A stretch of DNA of 64,000 nucleotides, taken from NCBI RefSeq assembly GCF_036898465.1, contig NZ_JARUMJ010000001.1, positions 7,316,001 to 7,380,000 on the forward strand. Direction: 5' to 3'. Below, in pieces: positions 1-8,791 of this stretch. This DNA comes from Streptomyces sp. B21-105. GTDB lineage: Bacteria > Actinomycetota > Actinomycetes > Streptomycetales > Streptomycetaceae. Position 1 is the first letter of the stretch, and each line of letters starts with the position of its first letter. The notes under the pieces are model-generated. The model saw only the letters and a program-made list of their open reading frames with translations, made no database searches and had not been told where the DNA came from. Position numbers and translations under genes: made by a program.

Positions 1-2
1 AC

Positions 3-452
3 CACAGCGACCGCGCCTGGCTGGGCACGCCCGCCTCGGCGAACGTCTCGCTCGCCGGCGTCTCGATCTGGCGCTACCTGGGCATGAACTTCGTGCTGTT
101 CCTCGGCGCGATCCAGTCCATCCCGGGGGAGCTGTACGAGGCGGCCGAACTGGACGGCGCGGGCCGGTGGCACCAGTTCCGCTATGTCATCCTGCCCGGC
201 ATCAAGCCGGTGCTGACCCTGACGGTGATCCTCTCCGTCTCCGGCTCGCTGTCGGCCTTCGAGATCCCGTACATCATGACCGGTGGGGCGACCGGCACCG
301 AGACCTTCGTGATCCAGACCGTGAAGCTGGCCTTCCAGTTCAACAAGACGGGGCTCGCCTCGGCGGCGGCCGTGGTGCTGCTGCTGATCATCCTGCTGGT
401 CACCTGGGTGCAGCGACGCCTCGTCCCCGACGACAGGGTGGACCTCGTATGA
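3..452 (+). CDS. Sugar ABC transporter permease, first subunit (5' end outside window)
   Basis: Membrane-spanning subunit of a CUT1 (MalF-like) sugar importer. Only the last 149 residues are in the window, because the frame is open from base 3 and the true start lies upstream. The diagnostic EAA loop, EAAELDGAGRWHQFRYVILP, lies at about residues 46-65 of the visible part and is the docking site for the ATPase. Hydrophobic segments flank it and the protein ends in a cytoplasmic Arg/Asp-rich tail. Its TGA overlaps the ATG of the next permease (ATGA at 449-452), so the two are translationally coupled. No ATPase gene follows, which fits Streptomyces, where the shared MsiK ATPase often serves such transporters. 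The substrate cannot be read from the sequence. Confidence 0.9.
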   Translation, partial: HSDRAWLGTPASANVSLAGVSIWRYLGMNFVLFLGAIQSIPGELYEAAELDGAGRWHQFRYVILPGIKPVLTLTVILSVSGSLSAFEIPYIMTGGATGTETFVIQTVKLAFQFNKTGLASAAAVVLLLIILLVTWVQRRLVPDDRVDLV

Positions 453-1279
453 CGCGCCGAGCCGTTGCCCGCACCCTCGTGTACCTGTCGCTGATCGCCG
501 CGACGCTGGTCGTGCTGCTCCCGTTGGGCGTCGTCGTGCTGACGTCACTGAAGACCGAGAACGAGACGGCGGCCGGCAGCGGAGCCCTCACGTTCCCCGA
601 CGATCCGCTGAACTTCGACAACTACGTGACGGCGTTCCAGGACGGCGGGATGCTCACCGCGTTCGGTAACACCGCCTTCATTCTGCTGGTCTCCGTCGGC
701 GGAACCGTTCTCATCGGTTCGATGACGGCGTATGCGATCGACCGTTTCACCTTCCGTTTCCGGAAACTGGTGATCGCCCTGTTCCTGGTCGCCGCGCTGG
801 TCCCCGGGGTGACCACCCAGGTGGCCACGTTCCAGATCGTCCACAGCCTCGGCATGTTCGACACCCGCTGGGCGCCGATCGCGCTCTACATGGGCACGGA
901 CATCGTTTCGATCTACATTTTCCTGCAGTTCGTGCGATCGATCCCGATCTCCCTGGACGAGGCGGCCCGCCTCGACGGCGCCAACGCGTTCACGATCTAC
1001 CGAAAGATCATCTTTCCGTTGCTGAAACCGGCGATCGCGACGGTCGTGATCGTGAAGGGAATCGCCGTCTACAACGACTTCTACATCCCTTTCCTCTACA
1101 TGCCGTCACAGGATCTTGGCGTGATCTCGACGTCGCTGTTCCGCTTCAAGGGCCCCTACTCCGCCCACTGGGAAACGATCTCGGCAGGAGCGGTGCTCGT
1201 CATCCTGCCGACCCTGATCGTCTTCCTCGCCCTTCAGAAATACATCTACAACGGTTTCACGAGAGGAGCGACGAGGTGA
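449..1279 (+). CDS. Sugar ABC transporter permease, second subunit (MalG-like)
   Basis: Second integral membrane subunit of the CUT1-type importer, 276 residues, the usual MalG size. About six membrane segments are visible, starting with the hydrophobic stretch near residues 10-33. An extracytoplasmic loop (around TENETAAGSG) follows. The EAA motif EAARLDGANAFTIYRKIIFP lies at about residues 171-190. Start ATG 449 overlaps the previous stop. The gene uses more A/T-ending codons (aac, atc, ttt, gaa runs around 900-1260) than its neighbours, which may reflect recent arrival or relaxed expression. Downstream is a repeat-rich spacer and then convergent rnd. The cognate binding protein is presumably upstream, outside the window. 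Confidence 0.93.
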   Translation: MTRRAVARTLVYLSLIAATLVVLLPLGVVVLTSLKTENETAAGSGALTFPDDPLNFDNYVTAFQDGGMLTAFGNTAFILLVSVGGTVLIGSMTAYAIDRFTFRFRKLVIALFLVAALVPGVTTQVATFQIVHSLGMFDTRWAPIALYMGTDIVSIYIFLQFVRSIPISLDEAARLDGANAFTIYRKIIFPLLKPAIATVVIVKGIAVYNDFYIPFLYMPSQDLGVISTSLFRFKGPYSAHWETISAGAVLVILPTLIVFLALQKYIYNGFTRGATR

Positions 1280-1370
1280 CCTGCCCCCCGGCGGCAGGAC
1301 AGGCGGCAGGACAGGCGGCGGCGCGGGCGGTAGAGCGGGCAGCAGGACGGGCGGCAGGCCATTCCGCCGA

Positions 1371-1406
1371 CTGGAGCTGGAGCTGGAGCTGGAGCTGAAG
1401 CTGGAC
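1371..1406. repeat. CTGGAG hexamer microsatellite
   Basis: Six consecutive hexamers (four CTGGAG, then CTGAAG and CTGGAC) lie in the 207-base spacer between the convergent permease gene and rnd. The spacer also has imperfect GGCGGCAGGACA repeats at about 1290-1350. No gene or clear terminator hairpin is seen there. Confidence 0.85.
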
Positions 1407-1486
1407 AGGCCGCAGGCCGGGCGCCTGTACCGGCCGGCCGTCGTGCCCCCGCAGGGCGCGTACGGCGCCGCCGGGCGCCGCCGCGG

Positions 1487-2773
1487 TCACTCGCCCTTGT
1501 CCGACAGCGCCGTGGCCAGCACCGGCGCGACCTGTTCCACCTGCCAGCGACGCGCCCCGTACCCGGCAAGCGCCGTCGTCACCGCTTCCGGGTCGGCCGC
1601 CGGGGGCTCCCAGCAGACCCGCCGTACGGCGTCCGGCGAGATGAGGTTCTCCTGCGGCATGTTCAGCTCCTCGGCCAGCGCCGAGACCGCCGACCGCGCC
1701 GTGCTGAGCCGCGCGGCGGCCGCGGGGTCCTTGTCGGCCCAGGCGCGCGGCGGGGGAGGCCCCGTCACCGGTTGTCCCGGTTGTGGGAGCTGCGACTCGC
1801 TCAGCGCCTTCGCCCGGTCGACCGCCGCCTGCCACTGCTCCAGCTGCCGCCGCCCCATCCGGTGCCCGAACCCGGTCAGCGCGGCCAGCGCGTGCGCGTT
1901 CGCCGGGAGGGAGAGCGCGGCCTCCACGATGGCCGCGTCCGACAGCACCTTGCCCGGTGACACGTCACGCCGCCGTGCGATCCGGTCCCGGGTCTCCCAC
2001 AGCTCCCGCACGACGCCCAGCTGCCGCCGTCGGCGCACCTTGTGCATGCCGGACGTACGCCGCCAGGGGTCCTTACGGGGCTCGGGCGGCGGGGCGGAGG
2101 CGATCGCGTCGAACTCCTGGTGCGCCCAGTCGAGCTTGCCCTGCCGGTCCAGCTCCTTCTCCAGGGCGTCGCGCAGGTCGACCAGGAGCTCCACGTCGAG
2201 GGCGGCGTAGCGCAGCCAGGGCTCGGGCAGCGGCCGGGTCGACCAGTCCACCGCGGAGTGGCCCTTCTCGAGGACGTAGCCCAGGACGCCCTCCACCATC
2301 GCGCCGAGGCCGACCCGCGGGAACCCGGCGAGCCGTCCGGCCAGCTCGGTGTCGAACAGCCGCGTCGGCACCATGCCTATCTCCCGCAGGCACGGCAGGT
2401 CCTGGGTGGCCGCGTGCAGTACCCATTCGGCGTCGGACAGCGCCGCTCCGAGCGCGGAGAGGTCGGGACATGCCACCGGGTCGATCAGCGCGCTGCCCGC
2501 GCCCTCGCGGCGCAGCTGCACCAGATAGGCGCGCTGCCCGTAGCGGTAGCCGGAGGCGCGTTCGGCGTCGACGGCGACCGGACCGGAGCCGGCGGCGAAG
2601 GCGGCGACGGCCGCGGCGAGGGAGGCCTCGTCGGCGATCACGGGCGGGATGCCCTCGCGCGGCTCGAGCAGAGGTGTCGGCGCCCCGGAAGCAGTGGATC
2701 CACCTTCGTCCGGAGGGGCGCCTCCGGTGGTTCGCAGTGAACTGGCTGCTGCGGTTTCTTGGGCGTCGGTCAC
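1487..2773 (-). CDS. rnd: Ribonuclease D (DEDD 3'-5' exonuclease with HRDC domain)
   Basis: 3'-5' exoribonuclease of the DEDD superfamily involved in tRNA and stable RNA 3' maturation. The 428-residue protein shows the exonuclease motifs in order: Exo I (VAVDAERASGYRYGQRAYLV, about residue 66) with the D-x-E pair, Exo II around FDTELAGRLAG, and Exo III YAALDVELLVDLRD. An HRDC nucleic-acid-binding region follows, covering roughly residues 240-330. The start is GTG at 2773 with no convincing Shine-Dalgarno sequence; TTGACAG directly precedes it, so a leaderless or short-leader transcript is possible. A 38-base perfect palindrome lies 25 bases upstream. The gene is on the same strand as the response regulator to its right but separated by 317 bases. 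Confidence 0.92.
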   Translation of the reverse strand: MTDAQETAAASSLRTTGGAPPDEGGSTASGAPTPLLEPREGIPPVIADEASLAAAVAAFAAGSGPVAVDAERASGYRYGQRAYLVQLRREGAGSALIDPVACPDLSALGAALSDAEWVLHAATQDLPCLREIGMVPTRLFDTELAGRLAGFPRVGLGAMVEGVLGYVLEKGHSAVDWSTRPLPEPWLRYAALDVELLVDLRDALEKELDRQGKLDWAHQEFDAIASAPPPEPRKDPWRRTSGMHKVRRRRQLGVVRELWETRDRIARRRDVSPGKVLSDAAIVEAALSLPANAHALAALTGFGHRMGRRQLEQWQAAVDRAKALSESQLPQPGQPVTGPPPPRAWADKDPAAAARLSTARSAVSALAEELNMPQENLISPDAVRRVCWEPPAADPEAVTTALAGYGARRWQVEQVAPVLATALSDKGE

Positions 2774-2797
2774 CTGTCAAGGGTATCCGTGTATCGA

Positions 2798-2835
2798 CGC
2801 CGCCCGCCGACGGAACGTTCCGTCGGCGGGCGGCG
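2798..2835. terminator. 38-base perfect palindrome upstream of rnd
   Basis: Two 19-base arms (2798-2816 and 2817-2835) are exact reverse complements with the centre AACGTT and no spacer. It lies 255 bases past the stop of the response regulator and 25 bases before the GTG of rnd. It could be a terminator for the former or a structured leader of the latter. The rest of the 2836-3090 spacer is purine-rich (GGGGAACGG-type repeats) with no gene. Confidence 0.7.
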
Positions 2836-3090
2836 CAGGGTCGTAAACCGGTCAGGCCGGGGGAACGGCGGGGAACAGTGGGAAGGGTGGGGAACGGCGG
2901 GGAAGGGCGAACCACGGCGGGGAGCGGACGGCGGGCCCTGGCGGGGAGCGAACAGGAGGGGCCGGTGGGGACGGAGCGGCGCTCGTCGTGGTCCCGGTGT
3001 CGCGGTGGTCCTGGTGGGTCGCGGCGGTCCTGGCGGTCCTGGTGGTCGTGGTGGTGGAGGAGTCCGGGACGCCGGGGTCGGACCCCGGTC

Positions 3091-3750
3091 TCAGTGGATG
3101 ATGCCGGTCCGCAGGGCCACCGCGACCATGCCGGCGCGGTCGCCCGTGCCGAGCTTGCGGGCGATCCGGGCGAGGTGGCTCTTGACGGTCAGCGCGGACA
3201 GGCCCATCGAGACGCCGATGGCCTTGTTCGACTGACCCTCCGCGACCAGCCGCAGCACCTCGACCTCACGGCCGGAGAGCTCGCGGTAGCCGCCCGGGTG
3301 GCTCGGGGCACCCGGGGGGCGGCGGTGCAGACGGGCGGCCGAGCCCATGGGGGCGGCGCCGGGACGGCCCGGCAGGCCGAGGTTGGTGCGGGTGCCGGTG
3401 ACCACGTAGCCCTTGACGCCGCCGGCGAGGGCGTTGCGCACCGCGCCGATGTCGTCGGCGGCGGAGAGGGCGAGGCCGTTGGGCCAGCCCGCGGCACGGG
3501 TCTCCGACAGCAGGGTGAGTCCGGAGCCGTCGGGCAGGTGGACGTCGGCGACGCAGATGTCGCGGGGGTTGCCGATGCGGGGACGAGCCTCCGCGACGGA
3601 CGAGGCCTCGATGACGTCGCGCACACCGAGCGCCCACAGGTGACGGGTGACGGTGGAGCGGACGCGCGGGTCGGCCACGACCACCATGGCGGTGGGCTTG
3701 TTCGGGCGGTAGGCGACCAGGCTTGCGGGCTGCTCGAGGAGAACGGACAC
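3091..3750 (-). CDS. LuxR-family response regulator (orphan)
   Basis: DNA-binding response regulator of 219 residues. The N-terminal receiver-like region has the presumed phospho-acceptor Asp in VADVHLPDGSGL (about residue 67). The C-terminal LuxR helix-turn-helix (about residues 145-210) reads LSGREVEVLRLVAEGQSNKA and then ALTVKSHLARIARKLG. Start GTG 3750 was chosen because AGGAGG lies four bases upstream; an in-frame extension to 3834 lacks a ribosome-binding site. No histidine kinase is adjacent. From memory the protein is very conserved in Streptomyces and sits beside DUF3000 and hemE. The 244-base upstream spacer (3751-3994) is noticeably AT-rich and probably holds its promoter. Target genes are unknown. 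Confidence 0.9.
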   Translation of the reverse strand: MSVLLEQPASLVAYRPNKPTAMVVVADPRVRSTVTRHLWALGVRDVIEASSVAEARPRIGNPRDICVADVHLPDGSGLTLLSETRAAGWPNGLALSAADDIGAVRNALAGGVKGYVVTGTRTNLGLPGRPGAAPMGSAARLHRRPPGAPSHPGGYRELSGREVEVLRLVAEGQSNKAIGVSMGLSALTVKSHLARIARKLGTGDRAGMVAVALRTGIIH

Positions 3751-3994
3751 CAGGCCTCCTGGATGGGGGACGGGAGCCGGTTCGTGGGGGGCTCGTGGGG
3801 AGGAAGCCGGGACGAACCGTGCTTTCAGGGTCACAGTCGTCTTCGGCAGCGGACCCGGGGTCCTTTAGAGAATGATCACGATCTAGTGAGTAACAATCTG
3901 TGCAATTCGGACACGCGATCGATCATCCGAAGATCGAATCGGTTTAAGTGGGTGTCAGACGGGATCGAAAATGGCCGTATCGACAAAGAGATGG

Positions 3995-4663
3995 TCAACG
4001 TGATTGCGGCCCCCGGCGCTGCGGCAGGGTCACCACGGACGCGTCGCCCGGTCCGGCCGGCGGCAGTCCGGCCACCTGTGCCAGCAGATCGCACCAGGAC
4101 GACAGGTGCGCCCCGGTGTCCGGGACCCCGCCCAGGCCCTCGCGAGGCGTCCAGGACGCCCGGATCTCGATCTGCGAGGCCGCCGGACGCTCCGCCAGCC
4201 CCCCGAAGTAGTGCGAACTCGCGCGCGTGACGGTCCCGCTCGGCTCCCCGTACGTCAGCCCGCGCGCCTGGAGCGCGCCGGTCAGCCACGACCAGCACAC
4301 CTCGGGCAGCAGCGGGTCGGCGGCCATCTCCGGCTCCAGCTCCGCCCGCACGAGGGTCACCAGGCGGAACGTTCCGCGCCAGGCGTCGTGCCCGGCGGGA
4401 TCGTGCAGCAGCACCAGCCGGCCGTCGGCGAGGTCCTGCTCGCCGTCCACGACCGTCGCCTCCAGAGCGTGGGCGAACGGGGCGAGCCGCTTCGGGGCCG
4501 GCGTCGGCTCGATCTCGATCTGCGGCCGCAGCCGGGCCGCTCTCAGCCCGTCGACGGCGGACCGGAACGGCAACGGAGCCGACCTGCCCCCGTCCCGGTC
4601 CCCCTCGTTCGCGTCATCCATCCCGCCAGCGTCGTCCGACAGTCGTCCCTGAGCCGCAGCCAT
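3995..4663 (-). CDS. DUF3000 domain-containing protein
   Basis: Conserved actinobacterial protein of unknown function, 222 residues with the chosen ATG at 4663. The family core starts at [20 protein letters not shown] and continues through WCWL-type segments ([11 protein letters not shown]) to [15 protein letters not shown] near the C-terminus. The first 30 residues are acidic and low-complexity. An alternative ATG at 4621 would remove 14 residues; neither has a strong Shine-Dalgarno sequence. The gene is divergent from hemE across about 250 bases, an arrangement I remember as conserved in Streptomyces, but that gives no direct function. No catalytic motif or membrane segment is visible. Confidence 0.85.
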   Translation of the reverse strand: MAAAQGRLSDDAGGMDDANEGDRDGGRSAPLPFRSAVDGLRAARLRPQIEIEPTPAPKRLAPFAHALEATVVDGEQDLADGRLVLLHDPAGHDAWRGTFRLVTLVRAELEPEMAADPLLPEVCWSWLTGALQARGLTYGEPSGTVTRASSHYFGGLAERPAASQIEIRASWTPREGLGGVPDTGAHLSSWCDLLAQVAGLPPAGPGDASVVTLPQRRGPQSR

Positions 4664-4915
4664 GCGGGGAAGGTTAAGGGGAACGGGGGCTTCGCGCAGG
4701 GCAAGACACCCGCGCGGGGCCTGCGGACGGGTGCGCGCTGGGCGAACAGGCGCACGGACCGCGCACGCCCGGGGCGCACCCCGCACGTGACGAGAGGACG
4801 ACGGCGGGACGGCGACGGGGTGACGAGGGGGCGGCGACGGGGTGCCGAGGGGGGTGGCTGCGCAGTGACGAGGGGGCGGCCGCGCGGCCTCCGGGGCCGT
4901 GCGAGACTTGCCGTC

Positions 4916-5983
4916 GTGAGTGCGAACGAGAGCCCGGCGGGCCGGCAGCCGACAGCGACCTACGACAGCGCCTTCATGAAGGCGTGCAGGCGTGAGCCCG
5001 TTCCGCACACGCCCGTGTGGTTCATGCGGCAGGCGGGACGCTCGCTGCCGGAGTACCGCAAGGTCCGCGAGGGCGTTCCGATGCTCGAGTCCTGCATGCG
5101 GCCCGAGCTGGTCACCGAGATCACCCTCCAGCCCGTGCGCCGGCACGACGTGGACGCGGCGATCTACTTCAGCGACATCGTCGTCCCCCTCAAGGCCATC
5201 GGCATCGACCTCGACATCAAGCCCGGCGTCGGCCCGGTCGTCGAACGCCCGATCCGCACCCGAGCCGACCTCGCCCAGCTGCGCGACCTCGCCCCCGAGG
5301 ACGTCTCCTACGTCACCGAGGCCATCCAACTGCTCACGGCCGAACTCGGCGCCACCCCGCTGATCGGGTTCGCGGGCGCCCCTTTCACTCTCGCGAGCTA
5401 CCTCGTCGAGGGCGGGCCGTCACGCACGTACGAGAACGCCAAGGCGATGATGTACGGCGACCCCGAGCTCTGGGCCGACCTGCTGGACCGCCTCGCCGAG
5501 ATCACGGCGGCCTTCCTCAAGGTGCAGATCGAGGCGGGCGCGAGCGCCGTCCAGCTCTTCGACTCCTGGGCCGGCGCGCTCGCCCCGGAGGACTACCGCC
5601 GCTCCGTGCTGCCCGCCTCCGCGAAGGTGTTCCGCGCGGTCGAGGGGTACGGCGTCCCGCGCATCCACTTCGGGGTGGGCACCGGTGAGCTGCTGCGGCT
5701 CATGGGCGAGGCCGGCGCGGACGTCGTCGGCGTCGACTGGCGCGTCCCGCTCGACGAGGCCGCCCGCCGGGTCGGCCCCGGCAAGGCGCTCCAGGGCAAC
5801 CTCGACCCGACGGTCCTGTTCGCCGGCGCCGAGGCCGTGGAGGCCAAGGCCCGTGAGGTGCTCGACGCGGCCGCCGGACTCGAGGGCCATGTCTTCAACC
5901 TCGGCCACGGCGTCATGCCCTCCACCGACCCGGACGCGCTGACCCGTCTCGTCGAGTACGTCCACACCCGGACGGGGCGCTGA
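4916..5983 (+). CDS. hemE: Uroporphyrinogen III decarboxylase
   Basis: Decarboxylates the four acetate side chains of uroporphyrinogen III to give coproporphyrinogen III in the cytoplasm, the branch point into the actinobacterial coproporphyrin-dependent haem route. The 355-residue length is typical. Family signatures are visible: [17 protein letters not shown] near the N-terminus (substrate-binding Arg residues), [15 protein letters not shown] with the conserved Asp, [17 protein letters not shown], and [14 protein letters not shown] near the C-terminus. Start GTG 4916 fits the family length, although the frame stays open far upstream. The hemY and hemQ genes that act two steps later lie 4 kb downstream on the same strand. 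The upstream 4664-4915 interval contains repeated GACGAGGGGGCGGC-like units. Confidence 0.96.
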   Translation: MSANESPAGRQPTATYDSAFMKACRREPVPHTPVWFMRQAGRSLPEYRKVREGVPMLESCMRPELVTEITLQPVRRHDVDAAIYFSDIVVPLKAIGIDLDIKPGVGPVVERPIRTRADLAQLRDLAPEDVSYVTEAIQLLTAELGATPLIGFAGAPFTLASYLVEGGPSRTYENAKAMMYGDPELWADLLDRLAEITAAFLKVQIEAGASAVQLFDSWAGALAPEDYRRSVLPASAKVFRAVEGYGVPRIHFGVGTGELLRLMGEAGADVVGVDWRVPLDEAARRVGPGKALQGNLDPTVLFAGAEAVEAKAREVLDAAAGLEGHVFNLGHGVMPSTDPDALTRLVEYVHTRTGR

Positions 5984-6039
5984 CCGCGGGCCGACGGCCG
6001 GCTGACGCCTGGCTGACCGCGAACTGACGGCGTGCCGGG

Positions 6040-6852
6040 TCACCAGGTGTGCCGGGGACGCGCCCGCCTGCCGAACAGCAGGCCGCGCGGCTCCGGCGGC
6101 GCCGGCGTGCCGGGTTTGAGCGGCCAGGCGAGCAGCATGCCCGCGAGGAAGCCGACGACGTGCGCCGCGTACGCCACGGTGCCGGCGCCCGAGACACCCT
6201 CGCCGGAGGAGTACACCGCCTGCAGCACGAACCAGAAGCCCAGCACCAGCCAGGCCGGCAGCCGAAGCGGCAGAAACACCAGGAACGGCACCAGAACCCA
6301 CACCCGGGCCTTCGGATACAGCACCAGGTAGGCGCCCAGCACGCCCGCGATCGCGCCGGACGCGCCGATCAGCGGATCGGTGGAGTCGGCGTTGAGCAGG
6401 GCGAAGCCGTACGAGGCGGCATAGCCGCAGACGACGTAGAAGACCGCGAAGCGGACGTGCCCCATGCGGTCCTCGATGTTGTTGCCGAAAATCAGCAGAA
6501 ACAGCATGTTGCCCAGCAGGTGCAGCCAGCCGCCGTGCAGGAACATCGCCGTGAGCACGCTCAGCGCCGGCGATTTGGTGTAGTCCGGCGGGCCCAGCTG
6601 ACAGGAGGCGCCCCGCACCTCGCCGGTGGGGACGAGCTGCGGAAGCTGATGGTCGATCAACTCGCGCGGCACTGCCGCCCAGTGGTCGAGGAAGACGTGC
6701 AGATGGCATGTCTGGGCCAGGCTGCTGTCGCCCGCCGCGGAGCCGGACAGGCCCGGAGTGAACAGGAAGACGAGGACGTTCGCGGCGATCAGTGCGTACG
6801 TCACCACCGGGGTGCGGCGCACGGGGTTCACGTCATGCACGGGGATGACCAC
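6040..6852 (-). CDS. Rhomboid-family intramembrane serine protease
   Basis: Polytopic membrane protease of 270 residues that cleaves transmembrane helices. The catalytic Ser lies in LIGASGAIAG (GxSG), the catalytic His in the late helix (YAAHVVGFLAG), and the oxyanion Asn in HGGWLHLLGNMLFL. A roughly 60-residue extracytoplasmic loop containing two Cys (TCHLHV and SCQLGP) lies between the first and second helices. Start GTG 6852 gives the N-terminus VVIPVHDVNPVRRTP seen in Streptomyces homologues; the ribosome-binding site is weak. It converges on hemE with a 56-base gap. Substrates are not indicated. Confidence 0.9.
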   Translation of the reverse strand: MVIPVHDVNPVRRTPVVTYALIAANVLVFLFTPGLSGSAAGDSSLAQTCHLHVFLDHWAAVPRELIDHQLPQLVPTGEVRGASCQLGPPDYTKSPALSVLTAMFLHGGWLHLLGNMLFLLIFGNNIEDRMGHVRFAVFYVVCGYAASYGFALLNADSTDPLIGASGAIAGVLGAYLVLYPKARVWVLVPFLVFLPLRLPAWLVLGFWFVLQAVYSSGEGVSGAGTVAYAAHVVGFLAGMLLAWPLKPGTPAPPEPRGLLFGRRARPRHTW

Positions 6853-6976
6853 AAGGAAGTAGTGCCCCCGATCCGTTCGGCGAATCGGTGAACGCCGCTT
6901 CCCGGCACCGCGTATGAACCGGCAACAGCTCGCGGCACGAGGAAGGCGGGTCGCGGGGACGACGTGAGGAACAGCG

Positions 6977-7246
6977 ATGAACGACCGAGTTACCCCCGGC
7001 ATGCACGCCACGCCCGACGGCGAGGCGGAGATCTCGCTGGTGATCCGGCTGCCCTGGGAGGACGTGGCACGACTGGGCCAGGAGGCCGGGCGGCTTGCTT
7101 CGCAGATGCAGCGGCCGGTGACCCTCGACGAGGCGGTCAGCAACCGGCTGCGGTCGAGGCCCGCGTCGGCGGCGCACGCGAAGCCGGCGGAGCAGCCCCC
7201 CGCCGCCGCGGTCTCCGCGCTGCCGCGACTGACCGGAACCGCTTGA
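6977..7246 (+). CDS. Small conserved Streptomyces protein, unknown function
   Basis: An 89-residue protein without membrane segments. The central part (EISLVIRLPWEDVARLGQEA, then RPVTLDEAVSNRLR) looks like a short amphipathic alpha-helical domain, followed by an Ala/Pro-rich tail. Start ATG 6977 has GTGAGG seven bases upstream. It diverges from the rhomboid gene and is followed by 135 bases before the convergent reductase gene. I recognise it only as a conserved hypothetical protein; no function can be given. Confidence 0.7.
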   Translation: MNDRVTPGMHATPDGEAEISLVIRLPWEDVARLGQEAGRLASQMQRPVTLDEAVSNRLRSRPASAAHAKPAEQPPAAAVSALPRLTGTA

Positions 7247-7381
7247 GCAACGGTGCGCCACAACGCATCGGCGGGGGAGGAGGGGGCCGTTCGGGCGCAC
7301 ACGAGGCGTTCTGGGGGCGGGGCACGCCAGGCCGCCGGGCGCACGGCCGCCGGCCCTCCGGCGTGACCCGCCCGCGCCGCT

Positions 7382-8764
7382 CTACTCCCGTCCGCTGCCG
7401 TGCACTTTCGCCGTGGCTTTCCTGGCAGCCACCAGCACCGGGTCCCACACCGGGCTGAACGGCGGCGCGTAGCCCAGGTCGAGGGACGTCATCTGCTCCA
7501 CCGTCATCCGGGCGGTCAGGGCCACCGCCGCGACGTCGACCCGTTTGCCCGCGCCTTCCCTCCCGACGATCTGGACGCCCAGCAGACGGCCCGTTCTGCG
7601 CTCGGCGAGCATCTTGACCGTCATAGGGGAGGCGCCGGGGTAGTAACCGGCCCGGCTGGTCGACTCGACGGTGACCGTTTCGAAACGCAGGCCCGCCCTG
7701 TGTGCGTCCTTTTCGCGCAGTCCGGTCCGGGCGATCTCCAGATCGCAGACCTTGCTGACGGCGGTGCCGACCACGCCCGCAAACGTGGCGTAACCGCCTG
7801 CGACATTGGCACCGATGACCTGTCCGTGCTTGTTGGCGTGGGTGCCCAGGGCGATGTGACGCTCCTGTCCCGAGACCAGGTCGAGGACCTCGACGCAGTC
7901 GCCGCCGGCCCAGATCTCCTCGTGGCCGCGCACCCGCATCGCCAAGTCGGTGAGCAGACCGCCGTGCCCGCCCACGGGCAGCCCGGCGGCCTGCGCGAGC
8001 GCCGTCTCCGGCCGGACGCCGATGCCCAGCACCACCACGTCCGCCGGATACTCTGCGTCCTCGGTGCGAACCGCCCGGACCCGGCCGTCCCGCGTCGTGC
8101 ACACCTCGGTGACCTCGGCGCCGTTCACCATGGCGATGCCCATCCCCTCCATCGCCCGGTGCACCAGCCGGCCCATGTCCGGATCGAGGGTCGACATCGG
8201 CTCGCTTCCCCGGTTGACGACGGTCACCTCGTAGCCGCGGTTGATGAGCGCCTCGGCCATCTCCACGCCGATGTAGCCGGCCCCCACGACCACGGCCCGT
8301 CGACCCCGCGCGCGGGACAACGTGTCGATCAGCGCCTGCCCGTCGTCCAGGGTCTGCACCCCGTGCACGCCCGCCGCGTCCGCACCGGGCAGGTCCGGCC
8401 GGATCGGGCGGGCCCCGGTCGCGACGACGAGCTTGTCGTACGACGTCCAGGACTGCGCCCCGGAATCCACCGCACGCGCGCGTACCCGCCGTCCGGCCAC
8501 GTCGATCTCGGTGACCTCGGTGCGCAGCCGCAGATCGATCCCGCGCGCACGGTGCTCCTCGGGGGTGCGGGCGACGAGATCGTCCCGCCCGGCCACGTCG
8601 CCGCCCACCCAGTAGGGGATGCCGCACGCCGAGTAGGACGTGAAGTGCCCGCGTTCGAAGGCCACGATGTCCAGCTCCTCGGGCCCCTTCAGACGGCGGG
8701 CCCGGGACGCCGCGGACATGCCCGCGGCGTCGCCGCCGATCACGACCAGTCGCTCGATGCTCAT
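7382..8764 (-). CDS. FAD-dependent CoA-disulfide reductase / NADH oxidase-like enzyme
   Basis: Two-dinucleotide-binding flavoprotein of 460 residues, class III pyridine nucleotide-disulfide reductase family. The FAD motif VVIGGDAAGMSAASRARR is at residues 7-24. The single redox Cys typical of CoA-disulfide reductases and NADH oxidases is in SYSACGIPYWVGG (about residue 47). The NAD(P)H motif is VVVGAGYIGVEMAEAL (about residues 160-175), the second FAD motif is around IWAGGDCVEV, and a dimerisation domain follows. It probably reduces CoA disulfide, persulfides or O2; sequence alone does not separate these. Start ATG 8764. The next gene to its right, on the same strand, ends 27 bases before it. 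Confidence 0.9.
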   Translation of the reverse strand: MSIERLVVIGGDAAGMSAASRARRLKGPEELDIVAFERGHFTSYSACGIPYWVGGDVAGRDDLVARTPEEHRARGIDLRLRTEVTEIDVAGRRVRARAVDSGAQSWTSYDKLVVATGARPIRPDLPGADAAGVHGVQTLDDGQALIDTLSRARGRRAVVVGAGYIGVEMAEALINRGYEVTVVNRGSEPMSTLDPDMGRLVHRAMEGMGIAMVNGAEVTEVCTTRDGRVRAVRTEDAEYPADVVVLGIGVRPETALAQAAGLPVGGHGGLLTDLAMRVRGHEEIWAGGDCVEVLDLVSGQERHIALGTHANKHGQVIGANVAGGYATFAGVVGTAVSKVCDLEIARTGLREKDAHRAGLRFETVTVESTSRAGYYPGASPMTVKMLAERRTGRLLGVQIVGREGAGKRVDVAAVALTARMTVEQMTSLDLGYAPPFSPVWDPVLVAARKATAKVHGSGRE

Positions 8765-8791
8765 ACGAACACGCTACGGGGGAAGCGCAGT

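Noticed and set aside
3845..3994. AT-rich 150 bases upstream of the LuxR-type regulator considered for a tRNA or small RNA
   Set aside because: No cloverleaf, no CCA-proximal acceptor pairing and no terminator; more likely just the promoter region.
1783..4230. An 815-codon open frame on the + strand over rnd and the response regulator
   Set aside because: Arg/Pro-rich shadow of two well-supported minus-strand genes.
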